The translations under genes and the position numbers were made by a program. Shown here in pieces: positions 63,126-64,000 of a stretch of DNA of 64,000 bases (positions are counted from its first letter, which is position 1; every line of letters begins with the position of its first letter). Location of the stretch: contig JASJOG010000019.1 of NCBI GenBank assembly GCA_030142905.1, positions 2,364,501 through 2,428,500 on the forward strand, read 5' to 3'. The notes below the pieces were generated by a model. The model worked only from the letters and a program-made list of their open reading frames with translations, was not told the DNA's origin and did not search any database. This DNA comes from Heliopora coerulea (taxonomy: Eukaryota > Cnidaria > Anthozoa > Scleralcyonacea > Helioporidae).

Positions 63126-64000
63126 CTAAAAGGAACAGAAATTGCTTAATGTTAGATAAACATGATCACAGGCCTACGTAAAATTGACGGCTCTAAATTT
63201 AAAATATTGATTCGAACCACTGTGAACGACACTTCCAACTAATGACAGAAATGAATGGAGCATGCAATCTACTTTTCTTGTTAAGCTACATTCCTCCAGC
63301 TTTATTCAAATTCCCAACAGACTCGTCTGCCACTTCTTCTTGTCCTTCTCAAACGCTTTTCAAGTTGATAGTTACCTTTACCAGTGACAATGGGTTCCAA
63401 GGCACATACAAGTAATTTGAAGGGAAGGTGTGATTCTTGTAAAACCACTGTATTTTAGGGTGAATTTTGAGTGGAAATCCTTCCTACGGTTTGCCATTTT
63501 TGAGACTTAATTTATTAATTAATACCTTTATTAAGGTATATACTTCAGTTTCTGCAAGTGTCTGACACACCACCAAGAAAAATATTACTGTAAAGCAGAG
63601 GTTCACATGTGGGATTTTTGAGCATTTTGGGGAAACTTGGACAAATCTAATAATTTTAACATTAAAATTTACTTGCTATTTACTGAATGATTAGGAATCT
63701 CCTGTAGAGTATTGGTTATATGCAATTATTTTTGGGTGAGGAGGGGGGTTGGAGAGTACTGTCACCATAGTGGGAAACTGTTGTTGAAGGAAGAGTTTCA
63801 AAAATGAAGTAGTGTCAATCAGATGTCACAACTTCCTCAGCATTGGCAGTGAAACCTGATGAAGCAGCATTACATTGTCATCCCATGTTCACTAAATGGA
63901 CTCCAAAGTGCTCTTAGTCAACTAACAGTTCATCTGTGACAAATAGAACGTTCTAGAACATGTTTAAAGACCTTGTTTATCAGTAACAACAGGTGTGCAC
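63126..64000. other. Intron (minus strand) of the DnaJ gene, no exon seen
   Basis: I looked for the J-domain HPD motif on the minus strand and did not find it. The sequence is AT-rich without recognisable repeats. Confidence 0.5.

Overview
This is a eukaryotic, AT-rich, intron-rich genomic window. Its short coding exons are separated by introns full of microsatellites, foldback (palindromic) elements, tRNA-derived SINE-like units and small terminal-inverted-repeat elements. No bacterial-style gene organisation is present. The LRRK-type kinase with an ankyrin N-terminus, the uronyl 2-O-sulfotransferase, and repeats that resemble ones I associate with corals suggest a marine invertebrate, most likely an anthozoan cnidarian. 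The phylum assignment is an inference, not proven from the sequence.

Layout, left to right. Positions 553-768 (+) hold a tiny secreted or GPI-anchored mucin-like protein. Positions 3.4-5.1 kb hold a few splice-flanked candidate exons of unrecognised genes. Positions 6.3-35.5 kb (minus strand) are occupied by one large ROCO kinase gene of the LRRK family. I could reconstruct it as 28 coding exons whose splice phases all close, giving 7,833 nt and 2,610 residues: ankyrin repeats, leucine-rich repeats, Roc GTPase, COR, kinase, C-terminal beta-propeller. Positions 35.6-44.4 kb are gene-poor and carry SINE-like and degenerate tandem repeats. Positions 44.4-45.3 kb (-) hold an intronless coiled-coil protein I do not recognise. 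Positions 47.6-51.1 kb (+) hold a short transgelin/calponin-like single-CH-domain gene of six coding exons. Positions 51.6-58.3 kb (-) hold a convergent uronyl 2-O-sulfotransferase-like gene of eight exons. Positions 58.4-62.3 kb are gene-free with palindromic and TIR elements. Positions 62.3-63.1 kb (-) hold the last exon of a type II DnaJ (HSP40) protein whose upstream exons run out of the window.

The genes do not form an operon-like unit. They are independent loci: signalling kinase, actin-binding protein, glycosaminoglycan sulfotransferase and chaperone.

The most interesting non-genic signal is a hammerhead-ribozyme motif at 26503-26548, inside an LRRK intron. It has a complete conserved core, stem II, stem III and cleavage triplet. 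Several decayed hammerhead-like cores lie elsewhere, repeatedly inside foldback elements (25.1 kb, 2.2 kb, 26.7 kb, 56.5 kb, 23.5 kb). This pattern fits remnants of hammerhead-bearing retroelements such as Penelope-like elements or retrozymes.
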